A stretch of DNA of 64,000 bases, taken from contig NZ_LXIE01000005.1 of assembly GCF_001641085.1 (NCBI RefSeq), positions 17,849-81,848 of the forward strand. Reading direction: 5' to 3'. Positions 27,054-34,301 of this stretch are shown piece after piece. Below the pieces are notes generated by a model. The model had not been told where the DNA came from, made no database searches, and was given only the letters and a program-made list of their open reading frames with translations. Every line of letters begins with the position of its first letter. The first letter of the stretch is position 1. The DNA comes from Aequorivita soesokkakensis. Its GTDB lineage: Bacteria > Bacteroidota > Bacteroidia > Flavobacteriales > Flavobacteriaceae. Made by a program: the position numbers and the translations under genes.

Positions 27054-28649
27054 ATGAAAGCAAAAACATTTTTTTCCGCACTATTTATAATTGCAAGTGT
27101 TATTACAAATGCACAAGTAGCAACTATTAATTGGCAAAATACTATTGGAGGAAATGCAAGGGAAGGATCTCGTACAATTCAGCAAACAAGTGATGGCGGA
27201 ATTATAATTGCAGGTGTTTCGGAATCCAACGCATCTGGTGATAAGACAGAGAATTCTCAAGGTGAAGATGATTTATGGATTGTAAAATTAAATTCTGTTG
27301 GAGCTTTAGAATGGGAAAATACCATTGGTGGCAGTGCAATGGAAATAATTCAATCCCACGGAACCGCTATACAACAGACCTCTGACGGAGGCTATATTAT
27401 AGGATGCAACTCAAATTCCAATATTTCAGGAGATAAAACCGAAAATTCAAACGGTGATTTTGACTTCTGGATAATCAAATTAAATTCTTCCGGAGAAATT
27501 GAATGGCAAAATACTATTGGCGGCAGCAACGTAGAAATTTTTGGAAGCATTTTCAATACAAGTGATGGGGGATATATTTTAGGTGGCAGCTCAAACTCCA
27601 ATATTTCAGGGGATAAAAACGAAAACTCCAAAGGAAGTGAAGATTATTGGGTGCTTAAACTTAATAGCTCCGGAAACATTGAATGGCAAAAAACCATTGG
27701 AGGAAATGCTGCAGATCAATTGGAAGAATTAAAACCAACTGCAGATGGAGGGTACATTTTGGGAGGTTGGTCTATTTCTGGTATTTCTGGAGATAAATCG
27801 GAGGCTCCAATTGGTGCTTGGGACTATTGGATTGTTAAAATTGACAGTTCGGGAAACATAGAATGGGAAAACACCATTGGCGGTGATGACGTTGAATATT
27901 TCAGTCAAATTTTTCAAACCAATGATGGGGGTTATATTCTGTCGGGTGATTCTCTATCCAATATTTCGGGAGACAAATCTGAAAATTCAAATGGCGAAAA
28001 TGATTTTTGGATAATAAAACTCAATAATTTAGGAGAAATTGAATGGGAAAATACAATTGGCGGTAGCGATTTAGATTCTCGACCTACAGCATTCCCAACA
28101 GAAGAAGGAGGTTATATTGTTGCGGGTAGCTCGTGGTCAAATATATCAGGTGATAAAACAGAAAATTCAAAAGGTGAGCAGGACATTTGGATTCTTAAAT
28201 TAAATGATTTAGGAGAAATTGAATGGCAAAAAACCATTGGTGGAAATAGTTCGGATTGGGTTTTTGATATTATTCAAAATAATGATGGTAGCTATACAAT
28301 TGGAGGGAACTCATATTCAAACATTTCAGGTGATAAAACAGAAAACTCCAAAGGTGCCTCAGATTATTGGATAGTAAATTTTTCAACTATTCTAGGGGTT
28401 GAGGAAAATCCAACTATTAACACAATCACTCTATATCCAAACCCAGCAAATAGTGTTCTTTACATAAAAAACTCAGAGAGAATTATTGATAGCCTAATCA
28501 TATATTCTCCTTTAGGAAAAATTATAGATGAGTTTACGGTGAATAATAATTCAGCAGCCGTGGATATTTCAGGATTGGCAACGGGAATTTATTACATCAC
28601 TTTAAAAAGTGGCAATGATAAAACCATTAAAAAATTTGTAAAAAAATAA
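27054..28649 (+). CDS. Secreted seven-repeat propeller-like protein with T9SS sorting domain
   Basis: From the ATG at 27054 (MKAKTFFSALFIIASVITNAQ) it has 531 residues. After the signal peptide come seven tandem repeats of about 57-64 residues (~25-445). Each starts IEWxNTIGG, continues with xTSDGGYILGG and SNISGDKTENSKG, and ends DYWIIKLNSSGE. Seven copies of this four-strand pattern suit a seven-bladed beta-propeller. The last ~85 residues (TLYPNPANSVLYIKN, PLGKII, ATGIYYITL, IKKFVKK) are a T9SS type A sorting domain, so it should reach the cell surface. An ATG at 27027 lies inside the previous gene and precedes no good signal peptide. Ligand unknown; the Asp/Asn-rich loops may bind calcium. 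Confidence 0.82.
   Translation: MKAKTFFSALFIIASVITNAQVATINWQNTIGGNAREGSRTIQQTSDGGIIIAGVSESNASGDKTENSQGEDDLWIVKLNSVGALEWENTIGGSAMEIIQSHGTAIQQTSDGGYIIGCNSNSNISGDKTENSNGDFDFWIIKLNSSGEIEWQNTIGGSNVEIFGSIFNTSDGGYILGGSSNSNISGDKNENSKGSEDYWVLKLNSSGNIEWQKTIGGNAADQLEELKPTADGGYILGGWSISGISGDKSEAPIGAWDYWIVKIDSSGNIEWENTIGGDDVEYFSQIFQTNDGGYILSGDSLSNISGDKSENSNGENDFWIIKLNNLGEIEWENTIGGSDLDSRPTAFPTEEGGYIVAGSSWSNISGDKTENSKGEQDIWILKLNDLGEIEWQKTIGGNSSDWVFDIIQNNDGSYTIGGNSYSNISGDKTENSKGASDYWIVNFSTILGVEENPTINTITLYPNPANSVLYIKNSERIIDSLIIYSPLGKIIDEFTVNNNSAAVDISGLATGIYYITLKSGNDKTIKKFVKK
27126..28386 (+). repeat. Seven in-frame tandem repeats of about 175-190 bp (propeller blades)
   Basis: Recurring segments such as ggagaaattgaatgg, accattggcgg and tcaggagataaaac mark each unit at DNA level. 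Units 3, 5 and 6 look most alike, which suggests recent duplication or gene conversion between blades. Confidence 0.7.
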
Positions 28650-28652
28650 ACC

Positions 28653-29297
28653 ATGAAAAAGCATCAACTAAAATTTTTGGGGTTATTATTTATTGTAGCA
28701 TTATTGTTTAATTCCTGCAACAAAAATGATGACACTCCTGAAGAAAATTTAATATTGGAAATAGGCATGGAATACCAAGGAGGGATCATTTTCTATTTGG
28801 ATAATACTGAAGAACACGGATTAATTGCATACCAATCTGACCTTGCAGATGCTCCTTGGGGATGTTTCCATCAGCCAAGCCCAATACCTCCAACCGCTCC
28901 AATTGCCCAAAATGACGGAATCGGATTTGGCGAACAAAATACGCTTGCAATTGTTAACTTTTGTGACGAACCAGATAGTGCGGCGCGACTAGCCTATGAT
29001 TTAGATGCTAATGGATATGATGATTGGTATCTTCCCTCCATTGATGAATTGAAATTGATTTATGAAAATAGAGATTTAATTGGAGGCTTTCCCGATTTGA
29101 ACAATGACCCTAATGAAGAATATATTATTTACTCCAGTTCTTCAGAAGGATGGGGAACAAATGATGGTGACGGAGGTTTTTTATATTTAAATTATCAAGT
29201 GTATGAATTTTCCGTGACTACTATCTTTCCAGATGAAAGAAGACTTTTTACTGGAAAAGACAACGCAATGAAAGTAAGACCTATCAGATCCTTTTAA
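28653..29297 (+). CDS. DUF1566-type surface lipoprotein, copy 3
   Basis: A 214-residue lipoprotein (lipobox LFNSC, then NKNDDTPEENL, an acidic export-signal-like stretch). The DUF1566 pattern is complete: LEIGMEYQGGIIFYLDNTEEHGLIAY, WGCFHQ, FGEQNTLAIVNFC, NGYDDWYLPSIDELKLIYENRD near residue 130, YSSSSEGWGTND and the end KVRPIRSF. It carries a small insertion (PDLNNDPNEEYI) relative to copies 1 and 2. It begins 3 bases after the propeller gene and 18 bases before the ECF sigma gene, so it belongs to the same transcript. Confidence 0.78.
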   Translation: MKKHQLKFLGLLFIVALLFNSCNKNDDTPEENLILEIGMEYQGGIIFYLDNTEEHGLIAYQSDLADAPWGCFHQPSPIPPTAPIAQNDGIGFGEQNTLAIVNFCDEPDSAARLAYDLDANGYDDWYLPSIDELKLIYENRDLIGGFPDLNNDPNEEYIIYSSSSEGWGTNDGDGGFLYLNYQVYEFSVTTIFPDERRLFTGKDNAMKVRPIRSF

Positions 29298-29303
29298 AAT
29301 TTT

Positions 29304-29309
29304 AGGAGA
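29304..29309 (+). promoter_or_regulatory. Shine-Dalgarno site that decides the ECF sigma start
   Basis: AGGAGA lies 6 bases before the TTG at 29316. Strong SD sites are unusual in Bacteroidota, and this one supports the non-ATG start. Confidence 0.5.
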
Positions 29310-29315
29310 ATTTAT

Positions 29316-29861
29316 TTGAAAATAGAAGAATTAATAAAACAATGCATAAAAAATGACCGGACAGCACAGAACGAGCTGTTCCGGCAATACAAAGACACGC
29401 TTTATTTTACCTCTTTAAAATACTGCAGAAACGAAGCCGATGCCGAAGATAATCTGCACGATGCATTTATAACCATTTTTCAAAAAATAAAAACATATAG
29501 AAACAAAGGCTCTTTTGAGGGATGGATGAAGCGAATAACCATTTATAAAGCAATTGATAAATACAAAGCCAACAAACCGTTAAGTATTGAATTAAAAAAT
29601 GATATTCTGGAGGAAAACGTTACGATTGAGGAAGAACAAAATCTTTCGCTAGACCAACTTTTAAAACTCATCCAAGAGCTGCCAGACCAATACAGGCTGG
29701 TTTTTAACCTGTATCAACTTGATGGATTTTCACACAAAGAAATTGCCGTGCTTTTAACTATTTCAGAAGGCACCTCAAAATCTAATTACCACCGCGCAAA
29801 ATTGATATTGCGCGATAAAATTGAAGCATTTAAAAAACCCCAACACCTAAAAACAAACTAA
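29316..29861 (+). CDS. ECF-type RNA polymerase sigma factor
   Basis: 181 residues with only regions 2 and 4, as in extracytoplasmic-function sigma factors. Region 2 runs about 15-85 (NELFRQYKDTLYFTSLKYC, EADAEDNLHDAFITIFQKI for core binding, GSFEGWMKRITIYKAIDKYK for -10 recognition). Region 4 runs about 120-175 (IQELPDQYRLVFNLYQLDGFSHKEIAVLLTISEGTSKSNYHRAKLILR, a helix-turn-helix that reads the -35 element). It starts at a TTG behind a good SD site. The next gene, one base after the stop, encodes a single-pass protein that could be its anti-sigma factor. It is probably co-transcribed with the five exported-protein genes upstream and is their likely regulator. Confidence 0.9.
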   Translation: MKIEELIKQCIKNDRTAQNELFRQYKDTLYFTSLKYCRNEADAEDNLHDAFITIFQKIKTYRNKGSFEGWMKRITIYKAIDKYKANKPLSIELKNDILEENVTIEEEQNLSLDQLLKLIQELPDQYRLVFNLYQLDGFSHKEIAVLLTISEGTSKSNYHRAKLILRDKIEAFKKPQHLKTN

Positions 29862-29862
29862 A

Positions 29863-30510
29863 ATGGGACAAAAGAAAGACATAGGGCAGCTTTTTGAAAA
29901 CAAGCTGAACCACGCAAAAAAGATTCCCAACACAAGTCTTTGGGAGAAAATAAACGCTTCTTTGGATGAAGAAAAACGCAGAAAAAAAAGACTTTTTTTA
30001 TATTGGCTTGTGAGCGGTGGAATTTCTGTTTTACTGGGGCTGCTTCTATTGTTTGGCAATGAAATGTTTTTTAGTTCCAGTTTGTCCAAACATCAAAATA
30101 CTGTTCCTTTAAACGAACAGTCCAACACAATCTCTGAAAATGAAAACGGCGAAAATACTGTAGAAATTTCAACAGAAAATTCGCAAACTATTAAAAATAC
30201 AGGTGAAGAAAAACTTACGAGAATAATTCTTCCCGAAGAGAATAGAGAATCAAGTGAGGCAGGAAATCCTTTAGATAAAAATGCTTCAGCGCAATCTGTA
30301 GCTGCTGAAAACAAATCAATAAAAAATAAATCTAAGCATAAAAGCACGGATGAAAATTTTACTGTTACCAAAAATTACTATTACTATAATAGCAAGGATG
30401 GAAAGCAGATTGTAACAAAAAACAAAGACGAAATTGATAGTTTAATTTTAGAACACTACAAATCTTTAGATTCAACTGTTTCTAAAAAAGATGAAGGTCC
30501 TCTAGATTAA
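29863..30510 (+). CDS. Single-pass membrane protein, putative anti-sigma factor
   Basis: 215 residues. The charged cytoplasmic N-terminus (DIGQLFENKLNHAKKIPNTSLWEKINASLDEEKRRKK) has the SLWEKI segment often seen at the start of flavobacterial anti-sigma-like proteins. One transmembrane helix follows (LFLYWLVSGGISVLLGLLLLF, residues ~45-65). A long, low-complexity Ser/Asn/Glu/Lys-rich periplasmic tail ends in FTVTKNYYYYNSKDGKQ. No zinc-binding anti-sigma motif is present. It starts one base after the ECF sigma stop, which is the main basis for the call. It is the last gene of the operon. Confidence 0.6.
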   Translation: MGQKKDIGQLFENKLNHAKKIPNTSLWEKINASLDEEKRRKKRLFLYWLVSGGISVLLGLLLLFGNEMFFSSSLSKHQNTVPLNEQSNTISENENGENTVEISTENSQTIKNTGEEKLTRIILPEENRESSEAGNPLDKNASAQSVAAENKSIKNKSKHKSTDENFTVTKNYYYYNSKDGKQIVTKNKDEIDSLILEHYKSLDSTVSKKDEGPLD

Positions 30511-30564
30511 GGTTCTGCTTTCTGTAGCTTGAATTAGCAAAATCTTAAAAAAATTAAAACTTTT

Positions 30565-30594
30565 GTAACCTTTTCTGCGTTTCTTACGTATAAT
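30565..30594 (+). promoter_or_regulatory. Candidate ECF-type promoter of rpoD
   Basis: GTAACCTTTT (30565-30574), 14 bases, then TATAAT (30589-30594), 44 bases before the rpoD ATG. It matches the element at 24728 in both motifs and in spacing. TATAAT alone also resembles a generic -10. Confidence 0.45.
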
Positions 30595-30638
30595 AAAGTA
30601 CACAAGTTTTAAACCTTAATCTACAGGACAAACCTTAA

Positions 30639-31502
30639 ATGAGACAACTTAAAATTACCAAGCAGGTAACCAACAGGGAAACTGCTTCATTAGACAAGTA
30701 CCTTCAAGAAATTGGAAAAGTTGACTTAATCACCGCAGACGAAGAAGTAGAATTGGCACAACGCATAAAAGCGGGTGACCAGCGCGCTTTGGAAAAATTG
30801 ACCAAAGCTAACCTTCGTTTCGTCGTTTCGGTGGCAAAGCAATATCAAAACCAAGGGCTTACCCTTCCCGATCTTATTAATGAAGGAAACCTTGGCCTTA
30901 TTAAAGCTGCACAACGTTTTGATGAAACGCGTGGTTTTAAATTTATTTCGTATGCTGTTTGGTGGATCCGTCAGTCTATTCTTCAAGCTTTGGCTGAGCA
31001 ATCGCGTATTGTACGACTTCCTTTAAATAAAATTGGAAGCATCAACAAAATCAACAAAATGTACGCTTATTTGGAACAAGCCAATGAGCGCCCGCCTTCC
31101 GCTGAAGAAATTGCAAAAGAGCTGGATATGACCATCAACGACGTAAAAGAGTCCATGAAAAACTCTGGCCGTCACGTATCGATGGATGCTCCGCTTGTTG
31201 AAGGCGAAGACAGTAATCTTTATGACGTTTTGCGAAGCGGCGAAAGCCCAAACCCAGATCGCGCTTTGTTGCACGAATCGCTTAGAACAGAAATTGAGCG
31301 TGCTTTGGAAACATTAACGCCACGTGAAGCTGACGTTATTCGTTTGTACTTCGGCTTGGGTGACCAGCATCCAATGACTTTGGAAGAAATTGGCGAAACC
31401 TTTGATCTTACCCGCGAACGTGTTCGTCAGATTAAAGAGAAGGCAATTAGAAGATTGAAACACACTTCAAGAAGTAAAATATTAATGACCTATTTGGGAT
31501 AA
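30639..31502 (+). CDS. rpoD: Primary sigma factor RpoD (SigA), short Bacteroidota form
   Basis: The housekeeping sigma factor, 287 residues. It has regions 1.2 ([26 protein letters not shown]), 2 ([40 protein letters not shown], then [25 protein letters not shown]), 3 ([15 protein letters not shown]) and 4 ([50 protein letters not shown]). Region 1.1 and the non-conserved insert of proteobacterial RpoD are absent, as is normal for this phylum, whose primary sigma reads TAnnTTTG. It is followed by a terminator and monocistronic; the upstream element at 30565 may place it under an alternative sigma factor. Confidence 0.97.
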   Translation: MRQLKITKQVTNRETASLDKYLQEIGKVDLITADEEVELAQRIKAGDQRALEKLTKANLRFVVSVAKQYQNQGLTLPDLINEGNLGLIKAAQRFDETRGFKFISYAVWWIRQSILQALAEQSRIVRLPLNKIGSINKINKMYAYLEQANERPPSAEEIAKELDMTINDVKESMKNSGRHVSMDAPLVEGEDSNLYDVLRSGESPNPDRALLHESLRTEIERALETLTPREADVIRLYFGLGDQHPMTLEEIGETFDLTRERVRQIKEKAIRRLKHTSRSKILMTYLG

Positions 31503-31579
31503 TGCCCATAAAGATAACTTACAGTATCAGTTTTTCAGCCAGTCTGAAAAAATACTGTTCGTTTTTTGATTGATGAATG

Positions 31580-31607
31580 AATCCTCGGCTGATTACCGGG
31601 GATTTTT
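31580..31607 (+). terminator. Rho-independent terminator after rpoD
   Basis: AATCCTCGG and CCGGGGATT pair with one wobble around a 7-base loop, followed by a T run. Confidence 0.75.
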
Positions 31608-31643
31608 CATTCCATAAAAAATTAATACCAGTTCAATAATTCA

Positions 31644-31651
31644 TATTTTTG
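31644..31651 (+). promoter_or_regulatory. Putative -7 element of rpe
   Basis: TATTTTTG matches TAnnTTTG, 16 bases before the rpe ATG at 31668. Confidence 0.45.
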
Positions 31652-31667
31652 CAAAAACATTTTTAAA

Positions 31668-32336
31668 ATGAGCCACACAATTATAGCCCCATCCATTCTT
31701 GCAGCAGATTTTGCTAACCTACAACGCGATATTGAAATGGTAAATAACAGTGAGGCCGATTGGTTTCATCTTGATGTAATGGACGGTGTTTTTGTTCCAA
31801 ACATATCTTTCGGCATGCCGGTAATAAAAAGCATTGCTGCTCACGCCAAAAAACCATTAGACGTACATTTGATGATCATTGATCCCGACCGATATATTAA
31901 AGCGTTTGCAGATTTGGGAGCAAATGTACTTTCAGTTCATTTTGAGGCTTGCACACATCTTCACCGTACGCTCCAAGGAATAAAGGCAGAAGGAATGCAG
32001 GCAGGTGTTGCTATAAATCCGCACACCAACGTTTCTCTTTTGGAAGATATCATCAATGATATTGATTTGGTTTGCATGATGAGTGTAAATCCAGGTTTTG
32101 GCGGACAAAGTTTTATTGAGAATACTTATAAAAAGGTAAAGCAGCTCCGAAAAATAATTGAAGCAAATGGTGCAAAAACTAAAATTGAAATAGACGGCGG
32201 TGTGACCAATAAAAACGCTAAACAATTGGTTGATGCCGGCGCCGATGTTTTGGTGGCAGGCAGTTATGTTTTTGGGGCGAGCAATCCAACACAAACAATT
32301 AAAGATTTAAAAAAAAATAGTACTATAGTACTGTAA
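31668..32336 (+). CDS. rpe: Ribulose-phosphate 3-epimerase
   Basis: Interconverts ribulose-5-phosphate and xylulose-5-phosphate in the pentose phosphate pathway. It is a TIM-barrel of 222 residues. Signatures: IAPSILAADFANLQRDI at the N-terminus, WFHLDVMDGVFVPNISFG (metal His and catalytic Asp), LDVHLMIIDPDRYI, MSVNPGFGGQSFIENTYKKV, and IEIDGGVTNKNAKQLVDAGADVLVAGSYVFGA with the second catalytic Asp and the phosphate-binding Gly. The next gene starts one base after the stop, so the two are co-transcribed. Confidence 0.97.
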   Translation: MSHTIIAPSILAADFANLQRDIEMVNNSEADWFHLDVMDGVFVPNISFGMPVIKSIAAHAKKPLDVHLMIIDPDRYIKAFADLGANVLSVHFEACTHLHRTLQGIKAEGMQAGVAINPHTNVSLLEDIINDIDLVCMMSVNPGFGGQSFIENTYKKVKQLRKIIEANGAKTKIEIDGGVTNKNAKQLVDAGADVLVAGSYVFGASNPTQTIKDLKKNSTIVL

Positions 32337-32337
32337 A

Positions 32338-33339
32338 ATGCCCACTGTTTCCTCTTCTGAAAATTTATTTGATGTTTTAATAGTTGGTGCTGGCCCAATA
32401 GGCATAGCTTGTGCATTGGAATGCAAAAAGAAAAGGCTTAATTACGTTGTAGTTGAAAAAGGGACACTCACCAATTCGCTCTATAACTATCCGCTAAATA
32501 TGAATTTTTTTTCCACTTCGGAAAAATTGGAGATTGATGAAATTCCTTTTATTAGTAATAATCCCAAACCTACCAGAAATGAGGCTTTGGAATATTATCG
32601 GCGTGTTGCAACTTCAAATGAACTTCAAATTAATTTATTCGAAAGAATTCTTTCCGTTGAAAAAAATGGAACATATTTTAAAATTGTTTCAGAAAAAAAT
32701 AATTACCAAGCCAAAAATATAATTGTAAGTACTGGTTTTTATGACATCCCAAAAACACTGGACGTTCCAGGGGAAGAATTACAGAAGGTGACACATTACT
32801 ACAAAGAGGCCCATCCATTTATATTGCAAAAAGTTGTTGTTGTTGGCGCTAGTAATTCAGCAGTAGATGCTGCGTTAGAAATATGGCGAAAAGGCGGTGA
32901 AGTAACTATGGTTGTTCGCGGACCGGAAATTGGTGAACGTGTAAAATATTGGGTAAAACCCGATATTGAAAATAGAATTGAAGAAGGAAGTATTAAAGCA
33001 TATTTTAATTCTGAAATAGAAAAAGTTACCGAAAACGAAGTTTTTATAAATACTCCAAAAGGCACAGAAATTTTACAAAATAATTTTGTGATTGCGCTTA
33101 CTGGGTATCAGCCAGATTTTGATTTTCTTAAAAAAATGGGGATTAAATTTTCAGCTGATGGAAAATTATTTCCGAGCTACGATCCAGAAACTATGGAGAC
33201 AAATGTTGAAGGTGTTTATTTGGCGGGTGTTATATGTGGGGGGATGGAAACACACAAATGGTTTATTGAAAACTCCCGAATCCATTCCAAAATTATTGCT
33301 GAGAATATTTCAAAAAAAATTAATATCCCGCGAAATTAA
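32338..33339 (+). CDS. ypdA: YpdA-family NAD(P)-dependent flavin oxidoreductase (putative bacillithiol disulfide reductase)
   Basis: 333 residues resembling thioredoxin reductase but without its CxxC. The FAD-binding motif is VLIVGAGPIGIACALECKKK near residue 15, and the NAD(P)-binding motif is VVVVGASNSAVDAALEI near 165. The C-terminal FAD contact is TNVEGVYLAGVICGGMETHKWFIENSR. The YNYPLNMNFFSTSEKLEI stretch matches the YpdA group. In Firmicutes YpdA reduces bacillithiol disulfide; some Bacteroidota also make bacillithiol, so the role is plausible but inferred. It follows rpe by one base, and its 3' end overlaps the convergent mtfA-like gene by 20 bases. Confidence 0.85.
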   Translation: MPTVSSSENLFDVLIVGAGPIGIACALECKKKRLNYVVVEKGTLTNSLYNYPLNMNFFSTSEKLEIDEIPFISNNPKPTRNEALEYYRRVATSNELQINLFERILSVEKNGTYFKIVSEKNNYQAKNIIVSTGFYDIPKTLDVPGEELQKVTHYYKEAHPFILQKVVVVGASNSAVDAALEIWRKGGEVTMVVRGPEIGERVKYWVKPDIENRIEEGSIKAYFNSEIEKVTENEVFINTPKGTEILQNNFVIALTGYQPDFDFLKKMGIKFSADGKLFPSYDPETMETNVEGVYLAGVICGGMETHKWFIENSRIHSKIIAENISKKINIPRN

Positions 33340-34156
33340 AGTTTAGCAACTTCTTTGTATAATCATACAGTTTTGGAAAAATTGTTTTAAAATCCTGTGG
33401 TGATTCAAAAAAATATTCAGCCAAAACGGCCATAAATTCATATTGGTTGGTGAAGGCATATTCACGAAAATATTTTGTTTTGTCCAATTGATCTTTTACT
33501 TCCTGTTTGGTCAATTGTTTTAAAATATTCTGAAATTGTTTCGTGAAACGTGCAGAATCAATATCGCTACTGTTTTTTGCCTCCAATTGCATAGCGTGCA
33601 TAAACTCGTGTATTCCCACATTCAGATTGTCATTGTTTATTTGAAAACCTTCCAAAAAATCTTTCCAGGAAAGCACCAGCGCTCTCTCTTTAGGGTTGAA
33701 TTCGCCCTTATGAAAATTATTATTTACGGTACTGTAAAATTCAGCCGGGTAAATAAGAATAAAATCAATTAATGAGTAAGTATAGTTTTTTCGCCCAAAA
33801 CTGAGCATACATGCTATTGCCGCAATTAAAACTTTGATTTGTTCAGTAACGATCAACTCTCCCCTGCCGATAAATTTCTTTTTTGATAGAAATTCTACAA
33901 TTCTATGCTGAAACTGTCTTTTATGTTTTTCTGAAAGATTGTTATAAAATTCAAAATCGTTTTCAAGAATTTTGATTTGGGAGGGTATTAATTTCTTATA
34001 AACAAAGTAATGCCTAAAAAGTGGTCTATTGAAACTTTTAGCGAACCAACCTTCGAATATCCTAAATAGAAAAAAAGTAAAGCCCAGTAAAACAATCCCG
34101 TATGCATAAGGAGCAAGCCAAGGAGCATAGGCTTCAGATAGGAAATAAATATACAT
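33320..34156 (-). CDS. MtfA-family zinc peptidase, membrane-anchored
   Basis: 278 residues. The N-terminus has one hydrophobic segment (PYAYGIVLLGFTFFLFRIF, ~16-34). The soluble part carries the metallopeptidase motif HEFMH in DNLNVGIHEFMHAMQLEAKNSSD (HExxH form) near residue 187, and a downstream glutamate in YEFMAVLAEYFFESPQDF near 246 that would be the third zinc ligand. This matches MtfA (peptidase family M90), whose E. coli member modulates the glucose regulator Mlc; no Mlc homologue is seen here, so the role is open. It converges on the ypdA-like gene and overlaps it by 20 bases. Confidence 0.8.
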   Translation of the reverse strand: MYIYFLSEAYAPWLAPYAYGIVLLGFTFFLFRIFEGWFAKSFNRPLFRHYFVYKKLIPSQIKILENDFEFYNNLSEKHKRQFQHRIVEFLSKKKFIGRGELIVTEQIKVLIAAIACMLSFGRKNYTYSLIDFILIYPAEFYSTVNNNFHKGEFNPKERALVLSWKDFLEGFQINNDNLNVGIHEFMHAMQLEAKNSSDIDSARFTKQFQNILKQLTKQEVKDQLDKTKYFREYAFTNQYEFMAVLAEYFFESPQDFKTIFPKLYDYTKKLLNFNFAGY

Positions 34157-34236
34157 ATTGAAAGTAAAAGTGTTTTATAAAGGCTTAAGTATAACGTTTT
34201 AGCTAATGCTTTATTTCTTTATTAAAAAAAGGTTGC

Positions 34237-34272
34237 AAAAAAAATCCCCGGCATTTCTGCCGAGGATTTTTG
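34237..34272 (-). terminator. Terminator of the susC-susD operon
   Basis: Arms AAAAATCCCCGGCA and TGCCGAGGATTTTT have one mismatch and a 4-base loop. On the minus strand a T tract follows. It lies about 30 bases after the SusD stop. Confidence 0.8.
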
Positions 34273-34301
34273 TAATTTAAAGTATTATTGAATTCTTTTT
34301 T

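Noticed and set aside
27392..27631. Minus-strand ORF over the propeller repeats, itself repetitive
   Set aside because: Its repeats are simply the antisense of the coding repeats; the plus frame has a signal peptide and a T9SS domain.
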